A stretch of 64,000 nt of DNA, from NCBI GenBank assembly GCA_030015575.1, contig JASDDO010000016.1, forward strand, positions 108,519,241-108,583,240. Direction: 5' to 3'. A program made the translations under genes and the position numbers. Under the pieces are notes generated by a model, which was not told where the DNA came from, made no database searches, and worked only from the letters and a program-made list of their open reading frames with translations. This stretch comes from Agapanthus africanus (lineage: Eukaryota; Streptophyta; Magnoliopsida; Asparagales; Amaryllidaceae). This document shows, one piece after another, positions 12,063 to 24,207 of this stretch. Numbering within the stretch: position 1 is the first letter of the stretch; the number at the start of each line of letters is the position of its first letter.

Positions 12063-13785
12063 TGTAACGTTTTAAAAATAATTAAATAAATAATTAAATG
12101 AATAAAAAATTTTAAGTGAATTTTATGATTTTCGGTAAAGTAAAATGTATTTTTCATAAAACTAAACCGTGATTTTTTTCATTATAATTTCAAAAATACC
12201 TATTTTAATTATGTAATTACTAGTAAATGGTGTTTATTTAGCCACTTATAAATTTTTAGTTTAATTAAATATTTTTCCTAAATTAATTATTTTAAATATT
12301 AACATAACCTTTATTTTTACACTAAATTAGTGTAAATTACAAATTTGAATGGTTTTAATTTTTAAAAATGAACCATGGCATATTAGAATTTAGTGTGTAT
12401 CATGCAAAATTTATTTGCAAATTTTTCCCTTTTTCTAGAGCTTTCTTGAGTTGCTATAGTAAAGAAATAAAATAAAATAAAGAAATGCATGAAAAGACAT
12501 AATGAAGTGATACTTTGGTGGAGACTTCTACACATTTTCTCACCCTCTTCTTTCTCTCCCTCACCTCCAAAAAAATGGCCGGCCTCACCCCCCATGGTAG
12601 CCCCCATTTTCCCTATTTTATTTTGCTCCAAAATTCATCAAAAATCCTTTAAAAATTCAATAAAAATCCACAAAATCCTATTTATTTCATACCCTTTATT
12701 CCTTGCTCATTTTTATATGGATTTTGGAGATGAAAAGCATTCATTTTGGAGGCTTATTTCATGTTTGGATTTCATGATTTGGAGGTATAAATTTCTTTCT
12801 TTTGATTTATTGTTATTAGATGTTCATTTAAGCTTAATTAGATTTAATATATTAATTATATTTACTGCTTTTAAAAATTCAACTTAGGGTTTGTAAAAAT
12901 TAAGTTGTGGTTTTATTAATTCATTAGGGTTATAATAACTAGATTAACACCTTTACAAATGGAAAATCATGCATAGTTGACATATTGCAAATTGTGATCC
13001 AAATTTGTTTAAATTAAACCATTTTTTTATAAGCTAGATTTCTACTTATAGTATATATAGGTGGAATAAAATTCCAATTAATGTTTATAACACTAGAGTG
13101 TGGTTTTAAAGAGGATATTAACTTGTTGATGGGATGAAAAACTCAAATTTGTTACTGGTTTTATTGATGATTGATAAATTGTGAAAAAAATGAAAATTTG
13201 TTAATTAGATTTTTGGAAATTCCTAAATAAATGAGATTAAAAATATAATTTATGGTTTCATTAAATCATTATCATCATGAATTGTGGTTTAATACATTAA
13301 TTCATGCAAAATCATATTTTGTGGTGGAATTATGATATTTTGCTTGAATAATGTTGAAAATTGTTAAAGGTTGCAAACTAGAAATTTCAAATTAATACAA
13401 ATTTGTGTAATAAAAATATAGTAACGGTTTGTATAGTCTAGTTATGCTATTTAATGAGTTTTATGACCATTGGTTTCATTTAAATGTTATGTTTTGATGA
13501 AAAACGGTAAATTGGCATTTTCGGGTTTTACGAAATTGGACGGTTTGATGGATTTTTGGGTTTCGATGGATTTAATCATGTTTTATAATATAAGTATTGT
13601 GTTTTAAAACTATGCGTTATTTGTTGATGTTTATCTCGATCCATCGGAGTTTGTACGCCGATATCGAGCGATATTTGGTCCTTTTGCGTGGACGGGATAT
13701 AGGTTTTAACCTATGCTTGTTCCTTGTATCGTTTGACTTTTGTATGTGATTCAGTTTACGATGCTATTTATATGTTTGCGTTTAG

Positions 13786-13855
13786 GTACCCCTCACGTGG
13801 ACTGCGGGCGATGAAGAGGAGGATGGCGACACCGTCTTCGGCAGACATGGACCAG
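13786..13855 (+). other. Exon-like segment between AG and GTGAGT in LARD-1 LTR
   Basis: A 70-nt segment lies between an acceptor-like TTTAG and a strong donor CAG/GTGAGT. The 3' LTR has it at 20180-20249 and the diverged unit at 25908-25973 keeps the same layout (66 nt) though the segment itself has changed. A later acceptor-like TTATTACAG/GT is at 16074-16082 (22467-22475 in the 3' LTR). Whether it is spliced is unknown. Confidence 0.4.
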
Positions 13856-15042
13856 GTGAGTAGATGTATATCTACGGGGGAAGTCGGGTGGATGGCGTTT
13901 AGCACCCCCACAACGTAGAATAGGAATAGTATTTATTGTCATTAGGAAACCAGATGTGGCCGTAGATTCTTAATGAGTAGGGCCCTAGTAATGACCCTAG
14001 GCTGGACTAGACTGATTTAGGAAGACATATCAGAAGATGAAAACCTTGGAAGAGGTTCGTAGGTTTCAGGTAGAAACACACACACGCACACACTGAAACA
14101 CGACATGGTGTATACGTGCATGTATATATATATATAGCACGAGGTATAGGTATATATATATATACAACACGTATATGGGATACATTGATGTGATATGATA
14201 TTCGAGGTATGATGAAACAGTGTAACTGGGCTTGATGCCGTGATTCTTGGCTATACAGTCGTATTAAGTGTTAGCGGATCATTAGAGAATGAGATAATGA
14301 ACATGTATACTTAAATTATAATGGGTGGTGATGATATTGAGGTACATGGGACTCTAAAATAGTACCCGGACTGTAACTTATGTTTGATCACGATATGGGA
14401 TATGTATGACTTGATTACGACATCATATAGGTGTGACCTGATGTCGATATCATAGAGGTGTGACTTGAGGAAGATATGCTATCAGTATGACTTAATCACA
14501 ATATGATACATATAGCATGATATTTCTGAGGATAAACTAATGATGCTTATTATGATGGCAATGATATATGATTGATGTATGCGATCACAGTTTAGCACCT
14601 TGATCATGAGATGTGTTGATGATGACATTATACTAAGGATGAGACACCTAGGAGATACTTGACCCGTACCCCGATATTAGGATGCCGTACGATGGATTTT
14701 ACCGTACGAGGCATAGATATGATGATTGATCCGCACTCTTGATTCGAGGAAGCCGTACTACGTACGTGACGCTATTGAGGCTGGATCGCCGACTATTAGA
14801 GATATTGATTCAGACCTAGGTAGACTCTTGTTTCTTAATGACTAGTTTCTTAGGTTTAGTTCCTTAGGAGGTCAGATGGACATTAGGTTAGGTTCGAGTC
14901 TTATAGTGGTAGCGGTAATTGTATATCAAATGAGTGGATAACACACATCCGTCTTTACTTTCACACTGTAATCATAATGTTGTATGTTCACACATATGTT
15001 GCTATAATCAGTATAAACCTTACCTGTTAGGACACCAGCACC

Positions 15043-15108
15043 ATTACCGATGATGCGCATATTCCACGCACACTTATTTGCCGGCTCACACACATCATCA
15101 TCGGTAAT
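15043..15108 (+). repeat. Conserved 13-bp inverted repeat in LTR
   Basis: ATTACCGATGATG (15043-15055) pairs perfectly with CATCATCGGTAAT (15096-15108) across a 40-nt loop rich in ACAC. It is kept in the 3' LTR (21438-21503) and in the diverged unit at 37684-37749 (11 bp). Confidence 0.75.
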
Positions 15109-16575
15109 TGCTATGTCGCGTACACTTTAGATCATATTATCCTTTATTGATAGAATCAGCAAACAGCTAGATCGATATATAATATTGTGATTAATCTCAG
15201 ATGTTATTATAGACATGGCATTTATTACTTAGACATTCATGCATTCATATTTTCATGTTATCATGCAGTATTATGGGGCATATGCCGATACTTATCATAT
15301 ACTTACTCATGATTTTGAGATTTGGATTTCTATGAGATTTCTGGATTTTTTGGGAAAACCGCAAGAATATATAAAAACTTCTCTCTATCTCCTTCTCTCT
15401 TTTTAAAATATAAGATGCGGTTTTCTCGTGATGCATGTGTCGTCCACCATGAGATTTCATGTTTTCTGATGGATTTCGAGACCCGATTCGAGGAGTGGAT
15501 GAACCGTCTCGGGTACATGGTGGGCCCGGTATGGTACCCCGGGGCAAGAAGATCGAGTTGTAGACGATGAGCCTGGTAGGGGAAGGCTACCTACCGGTGA
15601 TGTCTGGCGCGGCGGATATCCGGAGGATACCGACCGTTGTCGTGAGATTTGATGATATGGGCCGATCCGGACTGACGGAGCCCGATGTATAGAGACTATG
15701 ATACTTGAGATTTACATGCTTGTGTCGATGCTTGACACGGATTTCCATGGATTTCATTGTTGAGATTTCAGATTCCTATACACATTTTATTATGATAACA
15801 GCTAAAGATTTCTTATACAGATATATCTGGATTTCAGGATTGATTATTTTATATTCATGGTGTATGCATACCCATTCATATGACATAGTATTATATGAGG
15901 CACTGACACGAGCACGGAGTATCTGCATTTACACGTAGTTTTACCCTGCTATTACTAAATGATTAGGATATAATAGTGTATTATTATGACCTATGATAGC
16001 GTCGTGCATTCGATTTCTTTTCGTAGATGTCTTCTACTCACGAGTTGGCAACTCACCCCCGTTGTGCTAAATTTTATTACAGGTTCGATGTATAGGTTTC
16101 CCCGGCAGCTTGCTGTCACATCTTTTCTTTCAGGGTGATTTGCACGGTAGGTGGGTTCACTTGTATCTGAACCACCATTATATTTTATTCATTCATTTGT
16201 ATCTAGTAAGCTCCATCAACCATACTTGTATTACTTGATAAGTTTATTGGACCAGTCTTTTATTTCGACCTTAGAGTCGCGCATGTATTATTCTGATTTG
16301 GTGGATTTGTTTTCTTTTGAGTTTTGAGCCTCGCCCTTTGGCGTTGTATATTATTGTGCTTGTTGTGGTTGTTTCCGCCTGTTGGCGTTGAGTTAGCTCC
16401 CGTTTGGGGATGCTTTTTATTGTTGTTTATGTATATTATACTTGTTGTACCCGTTTGGGGCCAGTTTTTACAAAGGAGACTCTGCCGAAATTTTTGGGAA
16501 AATGTGCTGATACTTTTAAACTTGTTTTCTTTTCCTTCTTCTTCTTTTATGGTTTAGATTTCTGGGCTTCGGCTT

Positions 16576-16617
16576 ACTTAGGTTACGTGGCGTCTCTAGA
16601 CGCTTCGTAATCTAAGT
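16576..16617 (+). repeat. U5-end hairpin of LARD-1 LTR
   Basis: A 42-nt near-palindrome: ACTTAGGTTACG pairs with CGTAATCTAAGT (11 of 12) and GCGTCT with AGACGC inside it. It ends 33 nt before the LTR end. The 3' LTR copy is 22972-23013, and a diverged version is at 39098-39137. Confidence 0.75.
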
Positions 16618-16654
16618 GCCGGTCACGTTCCGTACTTTCGGGTCGTGACAAAGT

Positions 16655-16666
16655 TGGTATCAGAGC
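16655..16666 (+). other. LARD-1 primer-binding site
   Basis: TGGTATCAGAGC, complementary to the 3' end expected of initiator Met-tRNA, lies four bases after the 5' LTR. It would prime minus-strand DNA synthesis. Confidence 0.88.
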
Positions 16667-17585
16667 GCTAGGTTTAACCTTGTATAAGTCTAGGTGACCC
16701 TTGGTTGATGGAGTAGGCGATTTAGGTAGAGTAACGTACCGTGGGTATGGTCCGCGGCATACTTACGATACGCTACTCTGCTTAAGGAGCCTTATGATGT
16801 ACATTGTTTGCACCGTATTTCATTCGTTCCTTTGATCTATCTTCGTCGATATCGGATGGTAGTTTCTGTTACCACGGGCAGAGGGAGCTGCGGCTCGAAT
16901 GAGATAACCATTAGAGTATTGATTATTCTTGAGGATTGAAGCATTGTTCAGCGTGCGGATGAAGGGTATTCACATGCCGTCCGGATGAAGTTAAAGGGTT
17001 CGAACGATTATCAGAAAACCATGTTCCCAAGTTTAAGGTATTCGGAAGAACATGCAGGTATTTCGATGGACCCTCTAGAAGAATGAAACCCTAACTCGAC
17101 ATAATGACCACGAGAACGCCCTTGAACCTTAGGGTTTACGGCAGTTCCGCGGTGCCATTAGTGAGGCTTGGGTTTGCCCTTCTATGGCTGGATCATCGAT
17201 GCTGGGGTATGTACCGGATATTTTTAAACTGTACTTGAGTGTTGAGCTCTCGGGGAATTATGGGATTTTGATGGATCGATCGAAAAGTTTAATGTAGTCC
17301 GGATATCAAGTGAAGGGATCGACTACGTGGGAGACTCTAGATATGAGTATTGTCGTTGGTAGTGCAGTCAGCAAACTTATGAAGAGACAAGTTTGAAGCA
17401 GCCGACATCAGAGGAAAGAGTCGTACATTGACGATAGTGTTTACGATTGTGATTTAGTGATTTGAATTTCATATTTTCATTGATTGGATATTGGTATTTT
17501 GAGGACTTTGTTCTACGATTGGTATTTCATGTGTGTACCTTCATTACATTCTATTTGTGTTTTATATATCAGTTGTATTGATGTT

Positions 17586-17990
17586 GTTTAGTACACACCC
17601 AGTACACTTGATTAGGTTTTATATATTTTGAGATTTTTGATTTGATTTCGTACATAGGGGTCATACATGATTTTGACATATGTTTCGACCTAGTTTTCAT
17701 GCATTTTTGTACTGTGATTTTGATTTTGATATTCGATTTATGTTTTCGTGCACCATGTGCACCTGATTAGGATTCTTGCGCATACTTGGCGCACTTGATG
17801 CGATTTTGTGCACACCAGATGCCCTAAATCGGGGTTTTGTGCAGATTAGATGCACTTGATAGTGAGTCGTGCACGCCCGTTGCACTTGACAGATGTTTTG
17901 GTGCACACCTGTTGCACTTATTTTGTTTTGTGTGTATTCATGGTATCTGTATTTGGTTTCGATTTCAGTGCGCACCGGACGCACATGATA
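17586..17990 (+). repeat. Tandem array of GTGCAC hairpin units
   Basis: About eight imperfect units, 25-60 bp apart, each have a small inverted pair followed by TTGAT or similar, for example GTGCACCATGTGCAC, GTGCACGCCCGTTGCAC and GCGCATACTTGGCGCAC. Both arms of a unit tend to change together (GTGCAC, GTACAC, GCGCA types). Confidence 0.7.
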
Positions 17991-18455
17991 TTTTATTGAT
18001 GTGATTGGGATTGATTTCAGTTTGAGCAGTATGTTTCATAATCATTATAATTTGATTTAGTAACCAGGCGGTACGTGTATGTTAAATAAAAAATATATAT
18101 ATATAGCTATTTTTTTTATAAAAAAAAATATAAATGTCCGCTACTTATGCCGTGACACGTGCATTGCACGGCGATTTTCAAGAGAGGTTTTTGTATGCTT
18201 CTTTATTATGATGTTTAGGCGATTTTACTAGGATGCGAACTATATATAAGTTATAGATTGATGTATATTATGATGGTCTTCATATTGGGTTTTGATATTT
18301 TATTCTCGCCATAACTCCGATGATTGCGTTATGCTTGACGGAGTTGATTTTAGTTATGTATTGATGATTTCGGAGCCCCGACGATTTGAGTGTTTGCTGA
18401 GTGTTTTAGTATTTGGAAGGGGAGTTTTAATTTAAATTCGGGGACCGAATTTATT

Positions 18456-18469
18456 AAAGGGGGGAAGAT
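18456..18469 (+). other. LARD-1 polypurine tract
   Basis: AAAGGGGGGAAGAT ends at the base before the 3' LTR start TGTAACG, as expected for the plus-strand primer. Confidence 0.88.
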
Positions 18470-21400
18470 TGTAACGTTTTAAAAATAATTAAATAAATAA
18501 TTAAATGAATAAAATTGTTTTAGTGAATTTTATGATTTTCGGTAAAGTAAAATGTATTTTTCATAAAACTAAACCGTGATTTTTTTCATTATAATTTTAA
18601 AAATACCTATTTTAATTATGTAATTACTAGTAAATGGTGTTTATTTATCCACTTATAAATTTTTAGTTTAATTAAATATTTTTCTTCAATTAATTATTTT
18701 AAATATTAACATAAGCTTTATTTTTACACTAAATTAGTGTAAATTATAAATTTGAATGGTTTTAATTTTTAAAAATGAACCATGGCATATTATAATTTAG
18801 TGTGTATCATGCAAAATTTATTTGCAAATTTTTCCCTTTTTCTAGAGCTTTCTTGAGTTGCTATAGTAAAGAAATAAAATAAAATAAAGAAATGCATGAA
18901 AAGACATAATGAAGTGATATTTTGGTGGAGACTTCTACACATTTTCTCACCCTCTTCTTTCTCTCCCTCACCTCCAAACAAATGGCCGGCCTCACCCCCC
19001 ATGGTAGCCCCCATTTTCCTCATTTTATTTTGCTGCAAAAATCCTTTAAAAATTGAATAAAAATCCACAAAATCCTATTTATTTCATACCCTTTATTCCT
19101 TGCTCATTTTTATATGGATTTTGGAGATGGAAAGCATGCATTTTGGAGGCTTATTTCATGTTTGGATTTCATGATTTGGAGGTATAAATTTCTTTCTTTT
19201 GATTTATTGTTATTAGATGTTCATTTAAGCTTAATTAGATTTAATATATTAATTCTATTTACTACTAAAAATTCAAGTTAGGGTTTGTAAAAATTAAGTT
19301 GTGGTTTTATTAATTCATTAGGGTTATAATAACTAGATTAACACCTTTACAAATGGAAAATCAAGCATAGTTGACATATTGCAAATTGTGATCCAAATTT
19401 GTTTAAATTAAACCATTTTTTTATAAGCTAGATTTCTACTTATAGTATATATAGGTGGAATAAAATTCCAATTGATGTTTATAACACTAGAGTGTGGTTT
19501 TAAAGAGGATATTAACTTGTTGATGGGATGAAAAACTCAAATTTGTTACTGGTTTTATTGATGATTGATAAATTGTGAAAAAAATGAAAATTTGTTAACT
19601 AGATTTTTGGAAATTCCTAAATAAATGAGATTAAAAATATAATTTATGGTTTCATTAAATCATAATCATCATGAATTGTGGTTTAAAACATTAATTCATG
19701 TAAAATCATGTTTTGTGGTGGAATTATGGTATTTTGCTTGAAAAATGTTGAAAATTGTTCAAGGTTGCAAACTAGAAATTTCAAATTAATACAAATTTGT
19801 GTAATAAAAATATCGTAACGGTTTGTATAGTCTAGTTATGCTATTTAATGAGTTTTATGACCATTGGTTTCATTTAAATGTCATGTTTTGATGAAAAACG
19901 GTAAATTGGCATTTTCGGTTTTTACGAAATTGGACGGTTTGATGGATTTTAGGATTTCGATGTATTTAATCATGTTTTATAATATAAGTAATGTATTTTA
20001 AAACTACGAGTTATTTGTTGATGTTTATCTCGATCCATCGGAGTTTGTACGCCGATATCGAGCGATATTTGGTTCTTTTGCGTGGACGGGACATAGGTTT
20101 TAACCTATGCTTGTTCCTTGTATCGTTTGACTTTTGTATGTGATTTAGTTTACGATGCTATTTATATGTTTGCGTTTAGGTACTCCTCACGTGGACTGCG
20201 GGCGATGAAGAGGAGGATGGCGACACCGTCTTCGGTAGACATGGACCAGGTGAGTAGATGTATATCTACGGGGGGAAGTCGGGTGGATGGCGTTTAGCAC
20301 CCCCGCAACGTAGAATAGGAATAGTATTTATTATCATTAGGAAACCAGATGTGACCCTAGATTCTTAATGAGTAGGGCCTTAGTAATGACCCTAGGCTGG
20401 ACTAGACTGATTTAGGAAGACATATCAGAAGATGAATACCTTGGAAGAGGTTCGTAGGTTTCAGGTAGAAACACACACACGCACACACTGAAACACGACA
20501 TGGTGTATACGTGCATGTGTATATATATATAGGACGAGGTATAGGTATATATATATATACAACACGTATATGGGATACATTGATGTGATATGATATCCGA
20601 GGTATGATGAAACAGTGTAACTGGGCTTGATGCCGTGATTCTTGGCTATACAGTCGTATTAAGTGTTAGCGGATCATTAAAGAATGAGATAATGAACATG
20701 TATACTTAAATTATAATGGGTGGTGATGATATTGAGGTACATGGGACTCTAAAATAGTACCCGGACTGTAACTTGTGTTTGATCACGATATGGGATATGT
20801 ATGACTTGATTACGACATCATATAGGTGTGACCTGATGTCGATATCATAAAGGTGTGACTTGAGGACGATATGCTATCAGTATGACTTAATCACAATATG
20901 ATACATATGACATGATATTTCTGAATATAAATTAATGATGCTTATTATGATGGCAATGATATATGATTGATGTATGCGATCACAGTTTAGCACCTTGATC
21001 ATGAGATGTGTTGATGATGACATTATACTAAGGATGAGACACCTAGGAGATACTTGACCCGTACCCCGATATTGGGATGCCGTACGATGGATTTTACCGT
21101 ACGAGGCATAGATATGATGATTGATCCACACTCTTGATTCGAGGAAGCCGTACTACGTACATGACGCTATTGAGGCTGGATCACCGACTATTAGAGATAT
21201 TGATTCAGACCTAGGTAGACTCTTGTTTCTTAATGACTAGTTTCTTAGGTTTAGTTCCTTAGGAGGTCAGATGGACATTAGGTTAGGTTCGAGTCTTATA
21301 GTGGTAGCGGTAATTGTATATCAAATGAGTGGATAACACACATCCGTCTTTACTTTCACACTGTAATCATAATGTTGCATGTTCATACATATGTTGCTAT

Positions 21401-23046
21401 AATCAGTATAAACCTTACCTGTTAGGACACCAGCACCATTACCGATGATGCGCATATTCCACGCACACTTATTTGCCGGCTCACACACATCATCATCGGT
21501 AATTGCTATGTCACGTACACTTTAGATCATATTATCCTTTATTGATAGAATCAGCAAACAGCTAGATCGATATATAATATTGTGATTACTCTCAGATGTT
21601 AGTATAAACATGGCATTTATTACTTAGACATTCATGCATTCATATTTTCATGTTATCATGCAGTATTATGGGGCATATGCCGACACTTATCGTATACTTA
21701 CTCATGATTTTGAGATTTGGATTTCTATGAGATTTCTGGATTTTTGGGGAAAACCGCAAGAATATATAAAAACTTCTCCCTCTCTCCTTCTCTCTTTTTA
21801 AAATATAAGATGCGGTTTTCTCGTGATGCATGTGTCTTCCACCATGAGATTCAATGTTTTCTGATGGATTTCGAGACCCGATTCGAGGAGTGGATGAACT
21901 GTCTCGGGTACATGGTGGGCCCGGTATGGTACCCCGGGACAAGAAGATCGAGTTGTAGACGATGAGCCTGGCAGGGGAAGGCTACCTACCGGTGATGTCT
22001 GGCGCGGCGGATATCCGGAGGATACCGACCGTTGTCGTGAGATTTGATGATATGGGCCGATCCGGACTGACGGAGCCCGAGGTATAGAGACTATGATACT
22101 TGAGATTTACATGTTTGTGTCGATGCTTGACACAGATTTCCATGGATTTCATTGTTGAGATTTCAGATTCCTATACACATTTTATTATGATAACAGCTAA
22201 AGATTTCTTATACAGATATATCTGGATTTCAGGATTGATTATTTTATATTCATGGTTCATGCATACCCATTCATATGACAGTATTATATGAGGCACTGAC
22301 ACGAGCATGGAGTATCTGCATTTACACGTAGTTTTACCCTGATATTACTAGATGATTAGGATATAATAGTGTATTATTATGACCTAGGATAGCGTCGTGC
22401 ATTCGATTTCTTTTCGTAGATGTCTTCTACTCACGAGTTGGTAACTCACCCCCGTTTTGCTAAATTTTATTACAGGTTCGATGTACAGGTTTCCCCGGCA
22501 GCTGGCTGGCACATCTTTTCTTTCAGGGTGATTTGCACGGTAGGTGGGTTCACTTGTATCTGAACCACCATTGTATTTTATTCATTCATTTGTAACTAGT
22601 AAGCTCCATCAACCATACTTGTATTACTTGATAAGTTTATTGGACCGGTCTTTTATTTCGACCTTAGAGTCGCGCATGTATTAATCTGATTTGGTGGATT
22701 TGTTTTCTTTTGAGTTTTGAGCCTCGCCCTTTGGCGTTGTATATTATTATGTTTGTTGTGGTTGTTTCCGCCTGTTGGCGTTGAGTTAGCTCCCGTTTGG
22801 GGATGCTTTTTATTGTTGTTTATGTATATTATACTTGTTGTACCCGTTTGGGGCCAGTTTTTATAAAGGAGACTCTGCCGAAATTTTTGGGAAAATTTGC
22901 TGATACTTTTAAACTTGTTTTCTTTTCCTTCTTCTTCTTCTTTTATGGTTTAGATTTCTGGGCTTCGGCTTACTTAGGTTACGTGGCGTCTCTAGACGCT
23001 TCGTAATCTAAGTGCCGGTCACGTTCCGTACTTTCGGGTCGTGACA
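18470..23046 (+). repeat. LARD-1 3' LTR
   Basis: This 4577-bp LTR differs from the 5' copy by scattered substitutions and small indels (for example a shorter stretch near 19026-19045). It ends CGTGACA followed by the TSD CAAGC. All landmarks of the 5' LTR are repeated. No coding content. Confidence 0.92.
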
Positions 23047-23852
23047 CAAGCCCTGCAATCTTTCTTCCAATGGCCCTTCTTATCACGGTAGAAGCACTCT
23101 TCCTTTCCTACTGTCGGCCCTGCCATCTTTGCCTTTCCCTTTGCTTCCACCTTACTAACACCGCCTCTCGGCTTAGTGGGGGCCTTCTTCTTCTTTCCTT
23201 TAGTTTTCTCCTTGGACCTAGAAGAGGAAGCTCCACCAACAAACAGAGCGGGTGTTTTCCTGGCTTTCTGCAGGGTGCCCTCTGCACTCCTCAACATGTT
23301 GAGGAGTTCTGGAAGTACAACTTCTTTACCTTGAATATTAAAATTCAAGATAAACTGTGCGTAGGTAGAAGGAAGGGACTGGAGAATCAAGTCTGTATAA
23401 AGCTCGTTCTGTAACGTGGTCCCAAGGTCCGCGAGCTCTTCAATATAGCCAATCATCTTAAGGACGTGTTTCCCTACAGATGATCCGACGGCCAACCTCG
23501 CTTGAAATAGCTTCTTCGAGGTCTCGTATCTTGCGATACGAGATTGCTCTCTATATAAATCCTTGGTATGGAGGAATATGGATTCAAGATCCATATTCTC
23601 GTGCCGCCTCTGATGTTCATTGTCCACAGAGGCAAGCACGAGGCACTTGGCCTTCGCGCAGTCAATCTCCCAGGTCTTCCCGATTTCCTTATCCGCGACA
23701 CTGGATTATGGACCTAGGACGGCGGGGGCTTTGGTATTAAGGACATGCCCCAATTTGTCATAAGTGATTGCCATCTTGATATTCCTGAACCAATCTTTAT
23801 AGTTTAGCCCTGTCAATATATTTTTATCTAATAGTAACTTAAGGCCCATCAT
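23047..23852 (-). pseudogene. Copia-A gag
   Basis: The minus-strand frame from ATG at 23852 encodes a copia gag (UBN2-type capsid). Visible features are the LTGLNYKDW start, the long helical middle (for example YIEELADLGTTLQNELYTDLILQSLP), a Lys-rich basic stretch and a zinc knuckle near the 3' end. The knuckle reads CX2RX4HX4C: the second cysteine is arginine, which should weaken RNA binding. One TAA stop at 23706-23708 interrupts the frame; otherwise it is open to the LARD-1 insertion at 23047, where it once ran in frame into 12062. An open frame can be followed from 23639. Gag would form the virus-like particle and package RNA. Confidence 0.85.
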
Positions 23853-24207
23853 GTTTGGTCGTTGCAATTAGGAGTGAGAGAAGAAACACTTTAGCATGAT
23901 GCTCTTGCAAGTTTAGAGTGATTTTTAGTTTATTTAAACAGAATGGCTCCCACTGTTTCTCAAATCCTTACTCAAACCATAAAAGAAGAATTAGTCAGGA
24001 TTAATCTCACCGTACAATACTTGCTTAACCGTTCAGCCAGGCCAGTGTCGGTACTTCGAGGGAGGTTTTACGACGCTTTCGCGAAGTTCCTTAATTAAAT
24101 AACCTCTTTTCCCTGGGGGCGTAGCCCCGCTAACACCTTTCTAGTCACCTACTTGGTTTATAGCATTGATCGTTAAGTGGAAAAAAATCTCCCGAGGAGT
24201 AGCATAT
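23853..24207 (-). other. Copia-A leader, part next to gag
   Basis: This untranslated leader aligns with 32470-32810 of Copia-B (shared ACACTTTAGC, GCCAGTGTCGGTACTT and ACACCTTTCTAG blocks). The stretch 24073-24103 is identical over 31 bp to 51353-51383 in the Athila leader. CATAT at 24203-24207 is the TSD of the next insertion. Confidence 0.75.

Larger units (their letters stand above)
12063..16650 (+). repeat. LARD-1 5' LTR
   Basis: This 4588-bp LTR begins TGTAACG and ends CGTGACA. It is AT-rich in the first third and non-coding throughout. Landmarks include an acceptor-donor pair around 13786-13855, (TA)n tracts near 14128-14162, a 13-bp inverted repeat at 15043-15108, a block near 15474-15570 shared with the unit at 38090-38200, and a hairpin at 16576-16617 near the U5 end. 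Frames at 12489-12887 and 15245-15570 are chance. Confidence 0.92.
16651..18469 (+). other. LARD-1 internal region, non-coding
   Basis: This 1819-bp internal domain contains the primer-binding site, a hairpin at 16728-16779 (10 of 11 bp, with an inner GTATG/CATAC), a block at about 16985-17305 homologous to copia leaders, a tandem array of GTGCAC hairpin units at about 17586-17990, and a 3' stretch from about 18300 matching 25011-25230 (inverted). No gag, protease, reverse transcriptase or integrase trace is seen in either strand. The frame at 17697-17984 is a by-product of the tandem array. Confidence 0.85.
12063..23046 (+). mobile_element. LARD-1: large non-autonomous LTR retrotransposon
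   Basis: This is a complete element of 10984 bp with LTRs at 12063-16650 and 18470-23046, a primer-binding site, a polypurine tract and a perfect 5-bp TSD (CAAGC at 12058-12062 and 23047-23051). The internal region is only 1819 bp and has no gag, pol or other credible gene, so it depended on enzymes from elsewhere. The purine tract AAAGGGGGGAAGAT followed by TGTAAC, the preceding TTCGGGGACCGAATTT, and the very long LTRs resemble Tekay/Del-type Ty3/gypsy elements (inference). Part of the internal region resembles a copia leader. LTR similarity by eye is very high, so insertion is probably recent. Confidence 0.92.

Noticed and set aside
12489-12887. 132-codon open frame in LARD-1 LTR
   Set aside because: Low-complexity AT-rich translation, and the frame is broken in the other LTR at 18900-19290.
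17697-17984. Cys/His-rich 95-codon frame suggesting a small peptide gene
   Set aside because: Direct translation of the GTGCAC tandem array in LARD-1; no start context or relative.
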